Source: Crocinitomix catalasitica ATCC 23190 | Lineage (GTDB): Bacteria > Bacteroidota > Bacteroidia > Flavobacteriales_D > Crocinitomicaceae | NCBI RefSeq assembly: GCF_000621625.1 | Contig: NZ_JHXV01000006.1 | Coordinates: forward strand, 124,001-188,000 | Reading direction: 5' to 3' | DNA length: 64,000 bases | In this document: positions 45,095 through 54,397 of the stretch, piece after piece | Position numbering within the stretch: position 1 is the stretch's first letter | How the letters are laid out: each line of letters begins with the position of its first letter | Translations under genes and position numbers: made by a program | The notes under the pieces: model-generated | What the model was told of the DNA's origin: nothing | Database searches by the model: none | The model's input: only the letters and a program-made list of their open reading frames with translations

Positions 45095-45667
45095 TCATTT
45101 TAAATCCTCAATTTCCTTAATCATTTTCTCGATTTTATTGTGCGAAATTTTATTAACCAATGGTCTGAAAATAAAATACAAGCCTAAGGTAAAAAGACCA
45201 ATTCCAATATAGCTTAAAATTAATGTAGTTTGATTTGCTTGCAGTTTTTCGTAAATAAAAAAACCGTAACCGATTACTAAGAGCAATACTGAAAGTATTA
45301 AATGCCAACTAGCGTGTTTCATTTTTCGATGAGTAGTATTGCTTAAATCTTGAAGATAATCTTTGTTCGGTTTTAATTGATGATTCGTGATGTTTTTTAG
45401 CGAATTAAGTTTGAGTATGATACCTGAAACAAACCCACTTAAAATCATCATTTCGCCAAATATGGTGGTCCAAAATGTTTGTTTTTGTAGAAGGATGATA
45501 GCAATAAAGGCAAGTCCACAAAATATAAATAAGGTAGTGGCTAAAAAGGCATTTCGCTTTTTCGTTTTTTGGTATTTTGCAATAACCGTTTGCATTTGCT
45601 CTAAATTTGGAATATCTACTGAGTCATGCGTATTCCATAATTGCTTTAAATCGTCAAAATCATCCAT
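45095..45667 (-). CDS. Membrane protein partnered with an ECF sigma factor
   Basis: 190 residues. A soluble N terminus of about 38 residues (DDLKQLWNTHDSVDIPN) precedes four membrane segments arranged in two pairs. It overlaps the sigma factor gene by 8 bp. Position and topology (cytoplasmic N-terminal segment plus membrane domain) suggest an anti-sigma-like role, but no canonical anti-sigma domain is visible. Confidence 0.72.
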   Translation of the reverse strand: MDDFDDLKQLWNTHDSVDIPNLEQMQTVIAKYQKTKKRNAFLATTLFIFCGLAFIAIILLQKQTFWTTIFGEMMILSGFVSGIILKLNSLKNITNHQLKPNKDYLQDLSNTTHRKMKHASWHLILSVLLLVIGYGFFIYEKLQANQTTLILSYIGIGLFTLGLYFIFRPLVNKISHNKIEKMIKEIEDLK

Positions 45668-46130
45668 TTTCTTTGAATTTTTTGGTGAGTTTTGCTTTAA
45701 TTCGATGGAATTTCACACGAACATTGGCATGTGAGATTCCTATAATTTCTGCAATTTTTTCTTGTTGTACGTCCTCTAATGAAAGTGTGATAATTATCTT
45801 TTCCAATTCGGGTAATTCAGAAATGTACTGATGCAATCTTGAAAGTTTTTCTTCTTTTTCAAAATTGGGTGCTACATACTTTAAGTCTGAGGGAAGTTCA
45901 GCTTTAAGATTGGATTTCTCTTTCTGTATTTGACGCAGACATTTATTCGTTGCTATTCTATAAATCCAAGTCCCTACAGATGCATTATTATTAAATTTTG
46001 GAAGGTTTTCCCATACAGCAATAAATGTTTCTTGCGTGATGTCTTTGGCCATTTCATAATCATTAAAATAACCAAGGCAAATGCGAAAAATTTTTGATGA
46101 ATAGGTTTTATATATTTCTTCAAAATCCAT
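45660..46130 (-). CDS. ECF subfamily RNA polymerase sigma factor
   Basis: 156 residues. Region 2 is IFRICLGYFNDYEMAKDITQETF with the downstream WIYRIATNKCL, and region 4 is LEDVQQEKIAEIIGISHANVRVKFHRIK, a helix-turn-helix for -35 recognition. Directs transcription of an unknown regulon, probably controlled by the overlapping membrane protein gene. Confidence 0.92.
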   Translation of the reverse strand: MDFEEIYKTYSSKIFRICLGYFNDYEMAKDITQETFIAVWENLPKFNNNASVGTWIYRIATNKCLRQIQKEKSNLKAELPSDLKYVAPNFEKEEKLSRLHQYISELPELEKIIITLSLEDVQQEKIAEIIGISHANVRVKFHRIKAKLTKKFKENG

Positions 46131-46168
46131 AAAATGAATAAATCAAGCTTTGTCTGAATTGCTTTTGT

Positions 46169-46176
46169 CAAAGTTA
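46169..46176 (-). promoter_or_regulatory. Promoter -7 box TAnnTTTG for the sigma factor operon
   Basis: TAACTTTG on the minus strand, 38 nt before the ATG at 46130. No -33 partner is obvious. Confidence 0.45.
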
Positions 46177-46186
46177 ATTACAAAAT

Positions 46187-46390
46187 TTATTGATGTTGTG
46201 TTTGTTTGCTTTTTCCGCTAATAAGAATGATGCCAATCAACTCAAGAGTTATTCCGACTACCATCAATATCGTTTTTGTTAATTCTGTTATTGATATTGA
46301 ATGAATATGGTCAATAATATTTGGCAATACGATCATTAAAAGACCGATTGAAATGAAGGCAAACCATTTGGATTTTCTTTTTGTACACAT
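46187..46390 (-). CDS. Small two-helix membrane protein
   Basis: 67 residues from ATG 46390 (MCTKRKSKWFAFISIG); the longer frame begins at TTG 46426 and is less likely. Two membrane segments separated by a short loop. The start codon lies inside one arm of a perfect 9-bp inverted repeat (ACACATTGT at 46385-46393, ACAATGTGT at 46423-46431), which could hide it in mRNA. Confidence 0.6.
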   Translation of the reverse strand: MCTKRKSKWFAFISIGLLMIVLPNIIDHIHSISITELTKTILMVVGITLELIGIILISGKSKQTQHQ

Positions 46391-46712
46391 TGTTTTAATT
46401 TTTGTATTGTTATTCTTTAGATACAATGTGTGGTAAAATGTTACAGATTTTTTAGAAAATAATTTTAATTCATTTTCAACGCACCTAAATTTACGATCTC
46501 AGCGGCTATTTTTTTGTTCGTATTTATGCTACTCCATTATAAATTCATACAACGCTTCATTAAGATTTTCACTATTCATTTTGTCAGCTATTTTATTCGT
46601 TTTTTCATTTATATGATAAGTCGTAAAACCATTTTAACTTATTCTATACAAGAATGAAATCTAGAGGAAATGAGAATTGATTTATTTCCTTATTTCGATT
46701 CGTCATTATCAT

Positions 46713-46720
46713 TATATTTG
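46713..46720 (+). promoter_or_regulatory. Promoter -7 box TAnnTTTG, leaderless arrangement
   Basis: TATATTTG ends 4 nt before the ATG at 46725; decides that start over the upstream one at 46677. Confidence 0.5.
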
Positions 46721-46724
46721 TCTC

Positions 46725-46934
46725 ATGCATATTGTTTTCGGATTGATTTTACTTGCACTATCAGGGTACTTTTGGTTTGTTCTAGGAAAAGATCAAGAGG
46801 AAAGATCTGTCAGACCATTTGTAAAATTAATTAAAGGAATTTTTAGTACCAAAGGTTACAATTATGTAGCAAAAGCTTTAGCTATTTTCATTTTTTTAGC
46901 GGCCATTTCAGAATTTTTAAAACATTTTAATTAA
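46725..46934 (+). CDS. Small two-helix membrane protein
   Basis: 69 residues from ATG 46725 (MHIVFGLILLALSGYFWF). Two membrane segments flank a basic cytoplasmic loop (RPFVKLIKGIFSTKG). The longer frame from 46677 would include the promoter box. It is 9 bp upstream of a lipoprotein gene on the same strand. Confidence 0.62.
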   Translation: MHIVFGLILLALSGYFWFVLGKDQEERSVRPFVKLIKGIFSTKGYNYVAKALAIFIFLAAISEFLKHFN

Positions 46935-46943
46935 ATTCATTTC

Positions 46944-47372
46944 ATGAAAACTATTCAAATCCTAATCACCTTTTTAATTATTTCCGTTACTTCTTGCGGA
47001 CCTTCAACACCAGTCGAAGTAGATCTAGATAAAATTTGTATTGAAGAATATAAAGAACAGTTCATCACGACTGAAGGTAACCTATATTTACCGGCTAATA
47101 TGACTACTCATGGTGCTCGCATGCATATGGGCATAAAAGATACCAAAACTAAAGTACGCGTACCTACTTTAAAGATACTTAGTTTAGAAGATGCAACCGA
47201 AAATTGCATGAGAACACTCCCTGCGCAGTACAGCCCTAGTGATGTTAAAGTATATGATAATGATGGGAATATTGTTCCCTTGGGTAGTCGGATTAGAGTA
47301 ACTGGAACCTTGCGCGGTGCAAGTCAAGCATATTGTGAATTGTGGGTAGACAAAATAGAGAAGATTGATTAA
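46944..47372 (+). CDS. Small lipoprotein of unknown function
   Basis: 142 residues. Lipobox SVTSC near residue 18, then GPSTPVEVD. The mature domain is a compact beta fold with a final RIRVTGTLRGASQAYCEL strand, reminiscent of OB-like or tRNA_anti-like exported domains, not proven. It overlaps the convergent gene by 4 bp. Confidence 0.68.
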   Translation: MKTIQILITFLIISVTSCGPSTPVEVDLDKICIEEYKEQFITTEGNLYLPANMTTHGARMHMGIKDTKTKVRVPTLKILSLEDATENCMRTLPAQYSPSDVKVYDNDGNIVPLGSRIRVTGTLRGASQAYCELWVDKIEKID

Positions 47373-47923
47373 TTCCTTTTTTTATTATCAATTGGTGTGA
47401 CAAAATATCCTATTAATGAACCAATTGACATAAATATTATACTCATAAATATTAATGTAAAAATATTAGGATAGTATTCATCATTAAAGATTTCTAATGT
47501 CAATTTTGATTTTAACCAAGACCAATTTTCTTGAGCTATTAAAAATCCTAATATAAACAGCGTACCAATTAGGCTCTGAAACCGGATATGTTTTCTCTTT
47601 TCATTACGTTTTTTTTCTAAAATTGATTTAATGATTCGAGATATTAAGATGGTAACTCCCAATACCAAAAGCACAATTCCTATTAAAACTCCAAAGACGA
47701 CTCCTTCTGGTGGACCATACCAAGATTTAGCACAAGCAACATTCGGGGAAAGGCATATAAATGTGAGAATGCTAATTTTTTTGAGTTCATCTTTCCTATT
47801 ACGACTTGCTGAGATATATTGACCTAAATCTTGGCCATTATTTTCTTTGAATTCTAACCATTCTGTTTCCGCAGGTAGTGCTCTAAGTTCACTTAAAAGG
47901 ATGTTTAATTCTATCTCAGTCAC
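47369..47923 (-). CDS. Chimeric ORF: AlbA_2 remnant joined to a small membrane protein
   Basis: The open frame runs from GTG 47923 (or TTG 47956). Its first 40 codons (ELRALPAETEWLEFKENN) are the start of an AlbA_2/Schlafen-like domain, then the sequence turns into a different protein with its own signal peptide (KKISILTFICLSPNVACA) and three membrane segments. An ATG at 47790 in another frame (ATG AAC TCA) runs into an A7 run; a -1 slip there would give a normal start MNSKKISIL. So the real gene is probably the membrane protein, either frameshifted or using slippage. Confidence 0.55.
   Translation of the reverse strand: MTEIELNILLSELRALPAETEWLEFKENNGQDLGQYISASRNRKDELKKISILTFICLSPNVACAKSWYGPPEGVVFGVLIGIVLLVLGVTILISRIIKSILEKKRNEKRKHIRFQSLIGTLFILGFLIAQENWSWLKSKLTLEIFNDEYYPNIFTLIFMSIIFMSIGSLIGYFVTPIDNKKRN
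47789..47923 (-). pseudogene. 5' fragment of an AlbA_2 (Schlafen-like/AAA_4) gene
   Basis: VTEIELNILLSELRALPAE followed by TEWLEFKENNGQDLGQYISA is the standard N-terminal opening of AlbA_2 domain proteins, which normally run for 400-500 residues. Only about 40 codons remain before an unrelated sequence begins. Confidence 0.65.
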
Positions 47924-47984
47924 ATTAATACATTTAATAAACACACTGTTATTCAATGTGTTATGTTAGTGATAGAAAGGTTTA

Positions 47985-48039
47985 GTCACATAAGCGTCAC
48001 ATAAGCGTCACATAAGCGTCACATAAGCGTCACATAAGC
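47985..48039. repeat. Five perfect tandem copies of an 11-bp repeat
   Basis: GTCACATAAGC repeated exactly five times without any mismatch, between the chimeric AlbA_2 ORF and the truncated beta-barrel gene. Perfect identity points to a recent, slippage-prone tract. Confidence 0.95.
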
Positions 48040-48158
48040 AAATGTACGCTAAAGATTTGAGAATTTGCTAAATACCACAAAGTATTTGAATTCCTTTTGA
48101 ATGTCACAGTTCTACTAAATTAACGAATTAAATTCAAAATTTTCAATCTCTATTCCAT

Positions 48159-49640
48159 CTAAAAACTATAACCAAAATTGACAAAAACATTCAATTCTGT
48201 TACATTGGATTGGGTTGCTTCTATAGCAAATCGCTGCATTAAATTGGCATTGGCCGAAAAGCTGGCTTGACCGAGTTTTTCATTGTCTTTTTTGGGTGTA
48301 AAGGTGAAAGATAAACGGTGGTTAAGAATATTGCTATTTAATAAGCCCGCTGTATATTGACGATTATAAGTACTCCCTAAACTCAGACTTCCTTTTTGAG
48401 ACATTACCTTCTTTTGTAGATTTAATGTTGGACCGATAAACAATGTATTGAACTCACCAACGTCGGTCTTATTGATATTGCCTGCCGCTGTGATGGCGAA
48501 TCCCGATTTTGACATCGATCGGGTATATGCAAGGTTTACTAAATGTGTTTTAGCCGGAACACCTTCGGGTAATTGTCCGATTGAGGTTCCAAATGCACCA
48601 CCGTTTTCTAAATTCCCAACAAGACTGGTAGACTCTTGATAATTGTAAAGCAATTGGCAATTGTTTTTAACAGCTGCATCACCAAAGGAATAGTTCACCA
48701 TACCCGAAGCATTTTGTGTTAATTGGTAAAAATTTAAGGTATCTGCTCCAGTGAAATAAAAGGGATCGGTGGTTGGGCGGTTCTTGGTAAAACTGCTGAA
48801 ATTAGAATAAGTACCCGAAAAAATCAATTTATTTGACGGCACATAAGTCGCGTTGAGGTTACCAACCCACCGATTGGTAGTTGCTGATTTTTCAGCTGAT
48901 AAATTATTGACTTGATAACCTGTATTCAGGCCAATGTTTAATTTTTTCTTGAATAAGGTGAATGACGGCGCAATGGTATAGTTCTCCAAATCGTTGTTAA
49001 AATAATAGCCGCCTAATGTTTTATATCCTGGATCGATATGCTCGTAATTGAAGGAGATTTTCATAGTTTTTAAGGAATAATTTAATGCTGTTTTATAGGC
49101 TTGAAAAAATGCCGTTGTGCTGTTACCATTGATGATAGGATGGATAACGCTTTTTTGCTCTCCTTCTAAATCGTTGACAGCATTTAAATTTTGCGTTAAT
49201 CCAGACAAAGCATATTCGGCTGTGATGTTTAAATTTTGAAGAATTTTAGCCTTGCCTTCAATGGCAATAACAAGATTGTCTTGAGGATCAACAGCTGAAT
49301 TAAGCGGCGTATAATTGATTGAATTGGGATCGTCTTGCGCTTTGAAAAATGTAATTGCCCCACCATATCCTTTCGATTCGTATGCTGTTTTTATGCCATA
49401 CCCAAATCGTTGAAAAGCAATTTCATTGAGGTTGTCTTCGACGGCATCATAATCTACAGACTTGTTTAATCGTCCTGCCATGGCTTGAATTTTCCATTTG
49501 CCAGGTGTAAGTTCTATTCTTCCACCGGCGAATAAATGACCGGATAGGGTATAAGGGGAGAAGTTCATAGAAACAATACCAATATGTGCTTTTGCCCATT
49601 TGTATTGAGGATGAAATGCTGCACGATTGAAAGTTTCGGA
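48159..49640 (-). pseudogene. 5'-truncated large beta-barrel-like protein gene
   Basis: The frame is open from 49640, directly after the hsdR stop, and reads as genuine protein before the first ATG (SETFNRAAFHPQYKWAKA), so the annotated-looking start at 49568 is internal. 494 codons remain. Repeated Tyr/Asn/Gly-rich amphipathic strands and a C-terminal aromatic (NVFVNFGYSF) indicate the barrel half of an outer-membrane protein. Signal peptide and N-terminal domain are gone. A C-terminal remnant, unlikely to function. Confidence 0.75.
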
Positions 49641-52600
49641 TCAATTCAATAAATTATTTCCATTTATTCTATTCAATAATTCAAGTGGTTTATTTAACAA
49701 GTCTGGATTTTTGTCCAATTGAATTACTTGCTCCATAGTCAAATTGCGAATCATAACGCTTGGCACTCCATCTGTCGTTGTTTTAACTACAACTAAGGAA
49801 CCCATTGCCATTGCAGCATTTGGAACATCTTGTACTGCGTCCATAAGTGCTTTGGCAGCTTCACTGTTATTCTTATTTACTTCTGACTGTACTTTATCTA
49901 AATGTGCTAATTCTAATGCCTTCTTTCCTTTTTCGAATACTTCTCTTGCTTCATCACTTTGGAAAACACGCTTTAAACGCATTATTATGTTTCGTTTAAG
50001 CCAAGAACCTTTCTCGAAATCACCATCATTTAGAAATTCAAATCCTAAACTTTCCGCAAAGGTTTTGTACGTGTAAAAAACATTTTCTGCTTCTCTAAAA
50101 TTGTCTGTGTCTAAATATAAGTGACCAGAGAAAGTTGTGCTTGCAGCTATTCCAGTCGTTGTAGTTGTTTTGCCTTCTTCTTCAATTACATTTTTGAACC
50201 AATGAAACATATGTGACATGAAGAACTTACCAAATCCTGGGTCTTCTTCTGTCTTTGACATAAAACCTAAGTAATCATCAACATTGCCCATAAATGCACC
50301 GTCAATACTTTCTTTAAGTTTTAGTCTTTTGATGTCGTCAATATTGTTGGCTTTGAAACTTGCTTTCAATCCTTCATCAGCAAGCAGTTTGTCCTTAATT
50401 CCTTTTACAACTTTGTCTGCTTCACCTAAATGAATTGAAAACTTATCATTGAGTTCTTTTATGATAATTTCAAGCTGTTCAGTTGGTGTACCTGTTTTTC
50501 CCTTGTGTCCGTCTCCTGATGGATTTTCAATTACGGCATCTTCTGGATTTAAAAGAATAGAGCCATTTTCTTCTTCCTGAATGCGGAACTTGTCCATGTT
50601 AACCATTTCGGTAACTTCAAGAGGAAGGGTTTCTTTTTCGTAAGGCAAATATTTGTATAATAGTTTTACAAAAAGGTAGAATCGTTCCAAGTCTGCATCA
50701 ACAAAAGTGATGATTTGAGAAATGAAGGAATACTGACGAACATATTTGTTTATCTGCTTCCTGAATTTATCCTTCTCCTCATCTGTTAGTTTGTCATAAT
50801 TTTCATTAACTATCTTTTGGAAAAACGGAGATAACTTTTCAGATTTCACCTTTTTGATAACGAACATATCACCGAAATACTCAACATTATCTGAAGTGAA
50901 TACATCCATCACTTCAATCTCATATTTCAGATTATATAACTTTTGAGGGTCTGTTCCTTGGTCGAGGGAAGTACCTTGGTAAAAGTCTTGGAAAGCGTTT
51001 TGAATTTCTTCTTGTGTGTTCGCAAAGTCGATTACGAATGTGTCTTGCTTTCCTTTAGGCTTTCTATTAAGTCTGCTTAATGTTTGAACAGCAGCTACAC
51101 CACCAAGTTTCTTATCAACATACATTGTATGCAATAAGGGTTGGTCAAAACCAGTTTGATATTTGTTCGCTACAATGAGTATTTTGAATAGCGGTTTCTC
51201 AAATGTATCTGGAATATCTTTGGCTTTTGGGCCATTCATTCCATCTTCTGTGTACTTTTCATCTTCCAGTTCAACTGTGCCTGAAAACGCCACCAAGGAT
51301 TTAATTGGCAATTTGTCTTCTTCAATGATTTTGTCAAAAGCCAATTTGTACAAAACTGCATGTGCTCTCGAACTGGTTACTAGCATTCCTTTGGCTCGTT
51401 TATTTATTTTATGGTATGATTTATCCATAAAATGGTCAAGCATTATTCTTGACTTATAGTCAATAGCGTAGGGATGTTTATTGACCTCATTTATCAACAA
51501 ACGCTTAGCCTTTAATTTCTCAAATTCTTTATCGTTTTCAGCCTTTTCGTTTTCTATAAGTTCAAAATAGGTAGACTTAGTTGTGTAGTTGATTAATACG
51601 TCAAGAATAAAGCCTTCATCAATAGCTTGTCGCATTGTATAAAGGTGAAACGCTCGATAACCTGATTTGGCATTTTTATCTGGAATACCAAAAATTTCTA
51701 ATGTCTTAGGTTTTGGTGTTGCTGTAAATGCAAAGAATGAAAGATGTGGCAATTGCTGTCTACTTGCCATTATTTTTTCTAGTTCTTCTGCAACTGGGTC
51801 TTTTGGCTCTTCGTTCTCATCATCTTGCGGAATGATAGCTTTTAGCGCTTCTTCATTTGTTAGAGCAACTTTTAAATCCTTTACGTTTTCACCAGATTGA
51901 GAACTGTGAGCTTCATCTACAATAATGGCAAATTTCTTTCCTGAAATTTTTCCTAATTCGCCAACAAAACCAAATTTTTGCAAGGTTGAAATGATAATTT
52001 TATCACCATCTTTAAGTGCTTTTACTAATTGCTTGGTGTTTTTATCAATCTTCCGAACAGTTCCTTTAATCTTCTCGAACTGCTTAATCGTTTTTTGTAA
52101 TTGTTTGTCTAAAACTTTACGGTCTGTAATTACAATTACACTGTCGTAAACAGGGTCTTCATTACCTTCCTGAAAAAGGTTTGCTAATTGATGAGCCAAC
52201 CAAGCTATTGAATTTGATTTGCCAGAACCAGCACTATGTTGAACTAAGTAGTTTTTACCTGTTCCTGTTTTTTTAACATCTTTAAGTAAACTCTTAACAA
52301 CATCTCTTTGGTGGTATCTTGGGAAAATTGTTTTTTCTTCTCCCGTTTTTTCATCTTGCTCGTAGTGGATGTAATTCTGCAAAAGCTCTAATAAGCTATC
52401 TGCTTGTAACACTTCTTCCCATAAGTAAGATGAAGCAAACTTATTTTCAATGATTGGGTTTTTAGTATCACGATTGAAAGGCAAAAAGTTTGTATCACCA
52501 TTTGCCAATTTGGTTGTCATGAATACCGTATTATTATCAACAGCAAAATGTACTAAACATGACCTTAAAAATGGGTCTCTGGCATCTCTGCGTTTACGAT

Positions 52601-53108
52601 ATTGTTCTTGAGCATGGGTTACATTCTGTCCTGTGAATTCATTTTTAAGTTCCATTGAAATAAATGGAAGTCCGTTTAAAAGAATGACAACATCTATTGA
52701 ATTATCAGGAGTAGCTTTAGAATAATGAAATTGACGAACAACATTAAAACGATTCGCTTCATATTTCTTTTTATGAGCTTCATTAAAACCAGTAGAAGGT
52801 TTGAAGTAAGCAAACTTTAATTTGATTCCTGCCAATACAAAACCATCTCGGAATAAAGTGAGTACACCTCTTTTTAGTTTTAAGCGATTAAATTCTTTGC
52901 AAACCGTTTCAACTTCTTGACCAGGGAAGTTTTTTTCTAATTTTTTCCATTCAGTTGGTTGAGTAGTTTTAATGAAATTGGTAAGAACTTCAGTATCTGC
53001 CAAACTATCTAAATCGAATTGATTGGTTATACGAACCTCATACAATGGGCTTGCTGCTAAATACTCAAATACGGTATCTTCAAAGTGTATTTCTTTTGTT
53101 CCACTCAT
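49641..53108 (-). CDS. hsdR: Type I restriction enzyme, R subunit
   Basis: 1155 residues. N-terminal PD-(D/E)xK nuclease with Asp139 and Glu153-x-Lys155 (IDVVILLNG, ISMELKNEF). Superfamily 2 translocase: Walker A HSAGSGKS (291-298), DEAH box VDEAHSSQ (about 398-401), motif III FTATPKPKT, motif VI region TLSRLNRKPKGK. The C-terminal helical domain binds the M2S core. Overlaps hsdS by 4 bp (ATGA). It stops at TGA 49641-49643, immediately against the truncated barrel gene. Confidence 0.96.
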   Translation of the reverse strand: MSGTKEIHFEDTVFEYLAASPLYEVRITNQFDLDSLADTEVLTNFIKTTQPTEWKKLEKNFPGQEVETVCKEFNRLKLKRGVLTLFRDGFVLAGIKLKFAYFKPSTGFNEAHKKKYEANRFNVVRQFHYSKATPDNSIDVVILLNGLPFISMELKNEFTGQNVTHAQEQYRKRRDARDPFLRSCLVHFAVDNNTVFMTTKLANGDTNFLPFNRDTKNPIIENKFASSYLWEEVLQADSLLELLQNYIHYEQDEKTGEEKTIFPRYHQRDVVKSLLKDVKKTGTGKNYLVQHSAGSGKSNSIAWLAHQLANLFQEGNEDPVYDSVIVITDRKVLDKQLQKTIKQFEKIKGTVRKIDKNTKQLVKALKDGDKIIISTLQKFGFVGELGKISGKKFAIIVDEAHSSQSGENVKDLKVALTNEEALKAIIPQDDENEEPKDPVAEELEKIMASRQQLPHLSFFAFTATPKPKTLEIFGIPDKNAKSGYRAFHLYTMRQAIDEGFILDVLINYTTKSTYFELIENEKAENDKEFEKLKAKRLLINEVNKHPYAIDYKSRIMLDHFMDKSYHKINKRAKGMLVTSSRAHAVLYKLAFDKIIEEDKLPIKSLVAFSGTVELEDEKYTEDGMNGPKAKDIPDTFEKPLFKILIVANKYQTGFDQPLLHTMYVDKKLGGVAAVQTLSRLNRKPKGKQDTFVIDFANTQEEIQNAFQDFYQGTSLDQGTDPQKLYNLKYEIEVMDVFTSDNVEYFGDMFVIKKVKSEKLSPFFQKIVNENYDKLTDEEKDKFRKQINKYVRQYSFISQIITFVDADLERFYLFVKLLYKYLPYEKETLPLEVTEMVNMDKFRIQEEENGSILLNPEDAVIENPSGDGHKGKTGTPTEQLEIIIKELNDKFSIHLGEADKVVKGIKDKLLADEGLKASFKANNIDDIKRLKLKESIDGAFMGNVDDYLGFMSKTEEDPGFGKFFMSHMFHWFKNVIEEEGKTTTTTGIAASTTFSGHLYLDTDNFREAENVFYTYKTFAESLGFEFLNDGDFEKGSWLKRNIIMRLKRVFQSDEAREVFEKGKKALELAHLDKVQSEVNKNNSEAAKALMDAVQDVPNAAMAMGSLVVVKTTTDGVPSVMIRNLTMEQVIQLDKNPDLLNKPLELLNRINGNNLLN

Positions 53109-54397
53109 ACTGTTTCATTTACTGTTTGTTTGGGTTGCCACTCTCGTACATCTATTTTGCCTGTAACCGCTTTGCTGATTAAAGCCGTTTTATACTCTTG
53201 CATCAAGTCGATTTGATTCTGGTATTTGGAGATAAGTTCGTCATAATCATTTAACTCCTTCTCTACGTATTTAATAATTTGTTTTTGTTCGTGAATTGGC
53301 GGTAAAGTGATTTGAAAATTATTCAACATTGGTAACCGTAGAGAATCCACTGTTGTTGAAGCTGATTGCTTTTTCACTTCTTTGATGAAATTAGTTTTTA
53401 TGTAATAGTAAGCATACTTACCCAAAACTTTCCTGAAATTATAAATACAATAAACTCGCTGATGGAAGTCAAATTTTCCATACGCATAATGAAAAACTTT
53501 TGCAACTCCTACACCATCACCAGCAGTTAGAATTGCTTCACCGTCAAATGAATGGGTTGAAATCCGCTCAACATTATCAGACCTAACATAAAATGGATAT
53601 TCTCCGTCATCTTCTCTATCTACAGTATCTTTGTTACCTGTTGTGATTCGAGCTAAATATTTAAGTTTCCATATTTCCCAATGATTTGGTATCTGGCCAA
53701 TCCAATCAAACCCCGAATTCTTCAAGGTTATTTCTTTGTTTATTCCTCTTAGAATTGCTTTTTCAATGGTTTTGGCTTTACGCTCTTCCAACAACTCAGT
53801 TTGCTTCTTTCGGTTGTTAATAAAGCGGTTTATTTGGGTTGTTTTGTAATCAAGATAGGCTGCTATTTGGCGTTGTTCATCAATATCGCTCGGCAAACAA
53901 ATGTCCAATTTTGAAAGATGGGTCGGTCCAAAATTTGGTTGACATGAACCAGTTATTAAAATTGAAAGTTGGTCTTGTATATATTGACTTTCAAGCAAGT
54001 ATTTAAGAAAAGAATTTAATATCCTTTTTGATGTTTCAAGTCTTATTGTACTGGTATTTAGAATAACAATTTCGTCTGAATCGTATTCTGATATTTTGCC
54101 CCAACTTGCACCTGAACTGGCGATTAATAAATTTCCCTTTTTTACCGTAAAATGCTTGTAACTGCTTTCATATTCTTCTTTCGAAATGTATTTGGTATAA
54201 GATGAAAAGTCAATGCCGTTCTCTGTTATGTTTGTAACACATATCACCTTAACACCTCTGTCCATAAATTGCCAATGCCTTAGACCAGGTCCTTCTTGGT
54301 AGTAAACATTATATTTAAACTTACCATCAATCCAAGATTTAGGTATTGTGTACAATCCCGGTATATCAACGACTCTATATTCTTTATGTGCTTTCAT
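53105..54397 (-). CDS. hsdS: Type I restriction-modification specificity subunit
   Basis: 430 residues from ATG 54397, which overlaps the hsdM stop (TGATG); the TTG one codon upstream is not needed. Two target-recognition domains (about 5-185 and 225-395), each followed by a conserved helix: DEQRQIAAYLDYKTTQINRF and HEQKQIIKYVEKELNDYDEL. The linker has FDWIGQIPNHWEIWKL, a typical second TRD opening. It sets the DNA target, which cannot be read from sequence. Confidence 0.95.
   Translation of the reverse strand: MKAHKEYRVVDIPGLYTIPKSWIDGKFKYNVYYQEGPGLRHWQFMDRGVKVICVTNITENGIDFSSYTKYISKEEYESSYKHFTVKKGNLLIASSGASWGKISEYDSDEIVILNTSTIRLETSKRILNSFLKYLLESQYIQDQLSILITGSCQPNFGPTHLSKLDICLPSDIDEQRQIAAYLDYKTTQINRFINNRKKQTELLEERKAKTIEKAILRGINKEITLKNSGFDWIGQIPNHWEIWKLKYLARITTGNKDTVDREDDGEYPFYVRSDNVERISTHSFDGEAILTAGDGVGVAKVFHYAYGKFDFHQRVYCIYNFRKVLGKYAYYYIKTNFIKEVKKQSASTTVDSLRLPMLNNFQITLPPIHEQKQIIKYVEKELNDYDELISKYQNQIDLMQEYKTALISKAVTGKIDVREWQPKQTVNETV

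Noticed and set aside
45387-45831. Plus-strand ORFs opposite the sigma factor and its partner
   Set aside because: Antisense shadows of conserved coding sequence.
49447-49644. 65-codon minus-strand ORF at the hsdR/barrel junction
   Set aside because: It is out of frame with the truncated barrel gene, which explains this stretch better.
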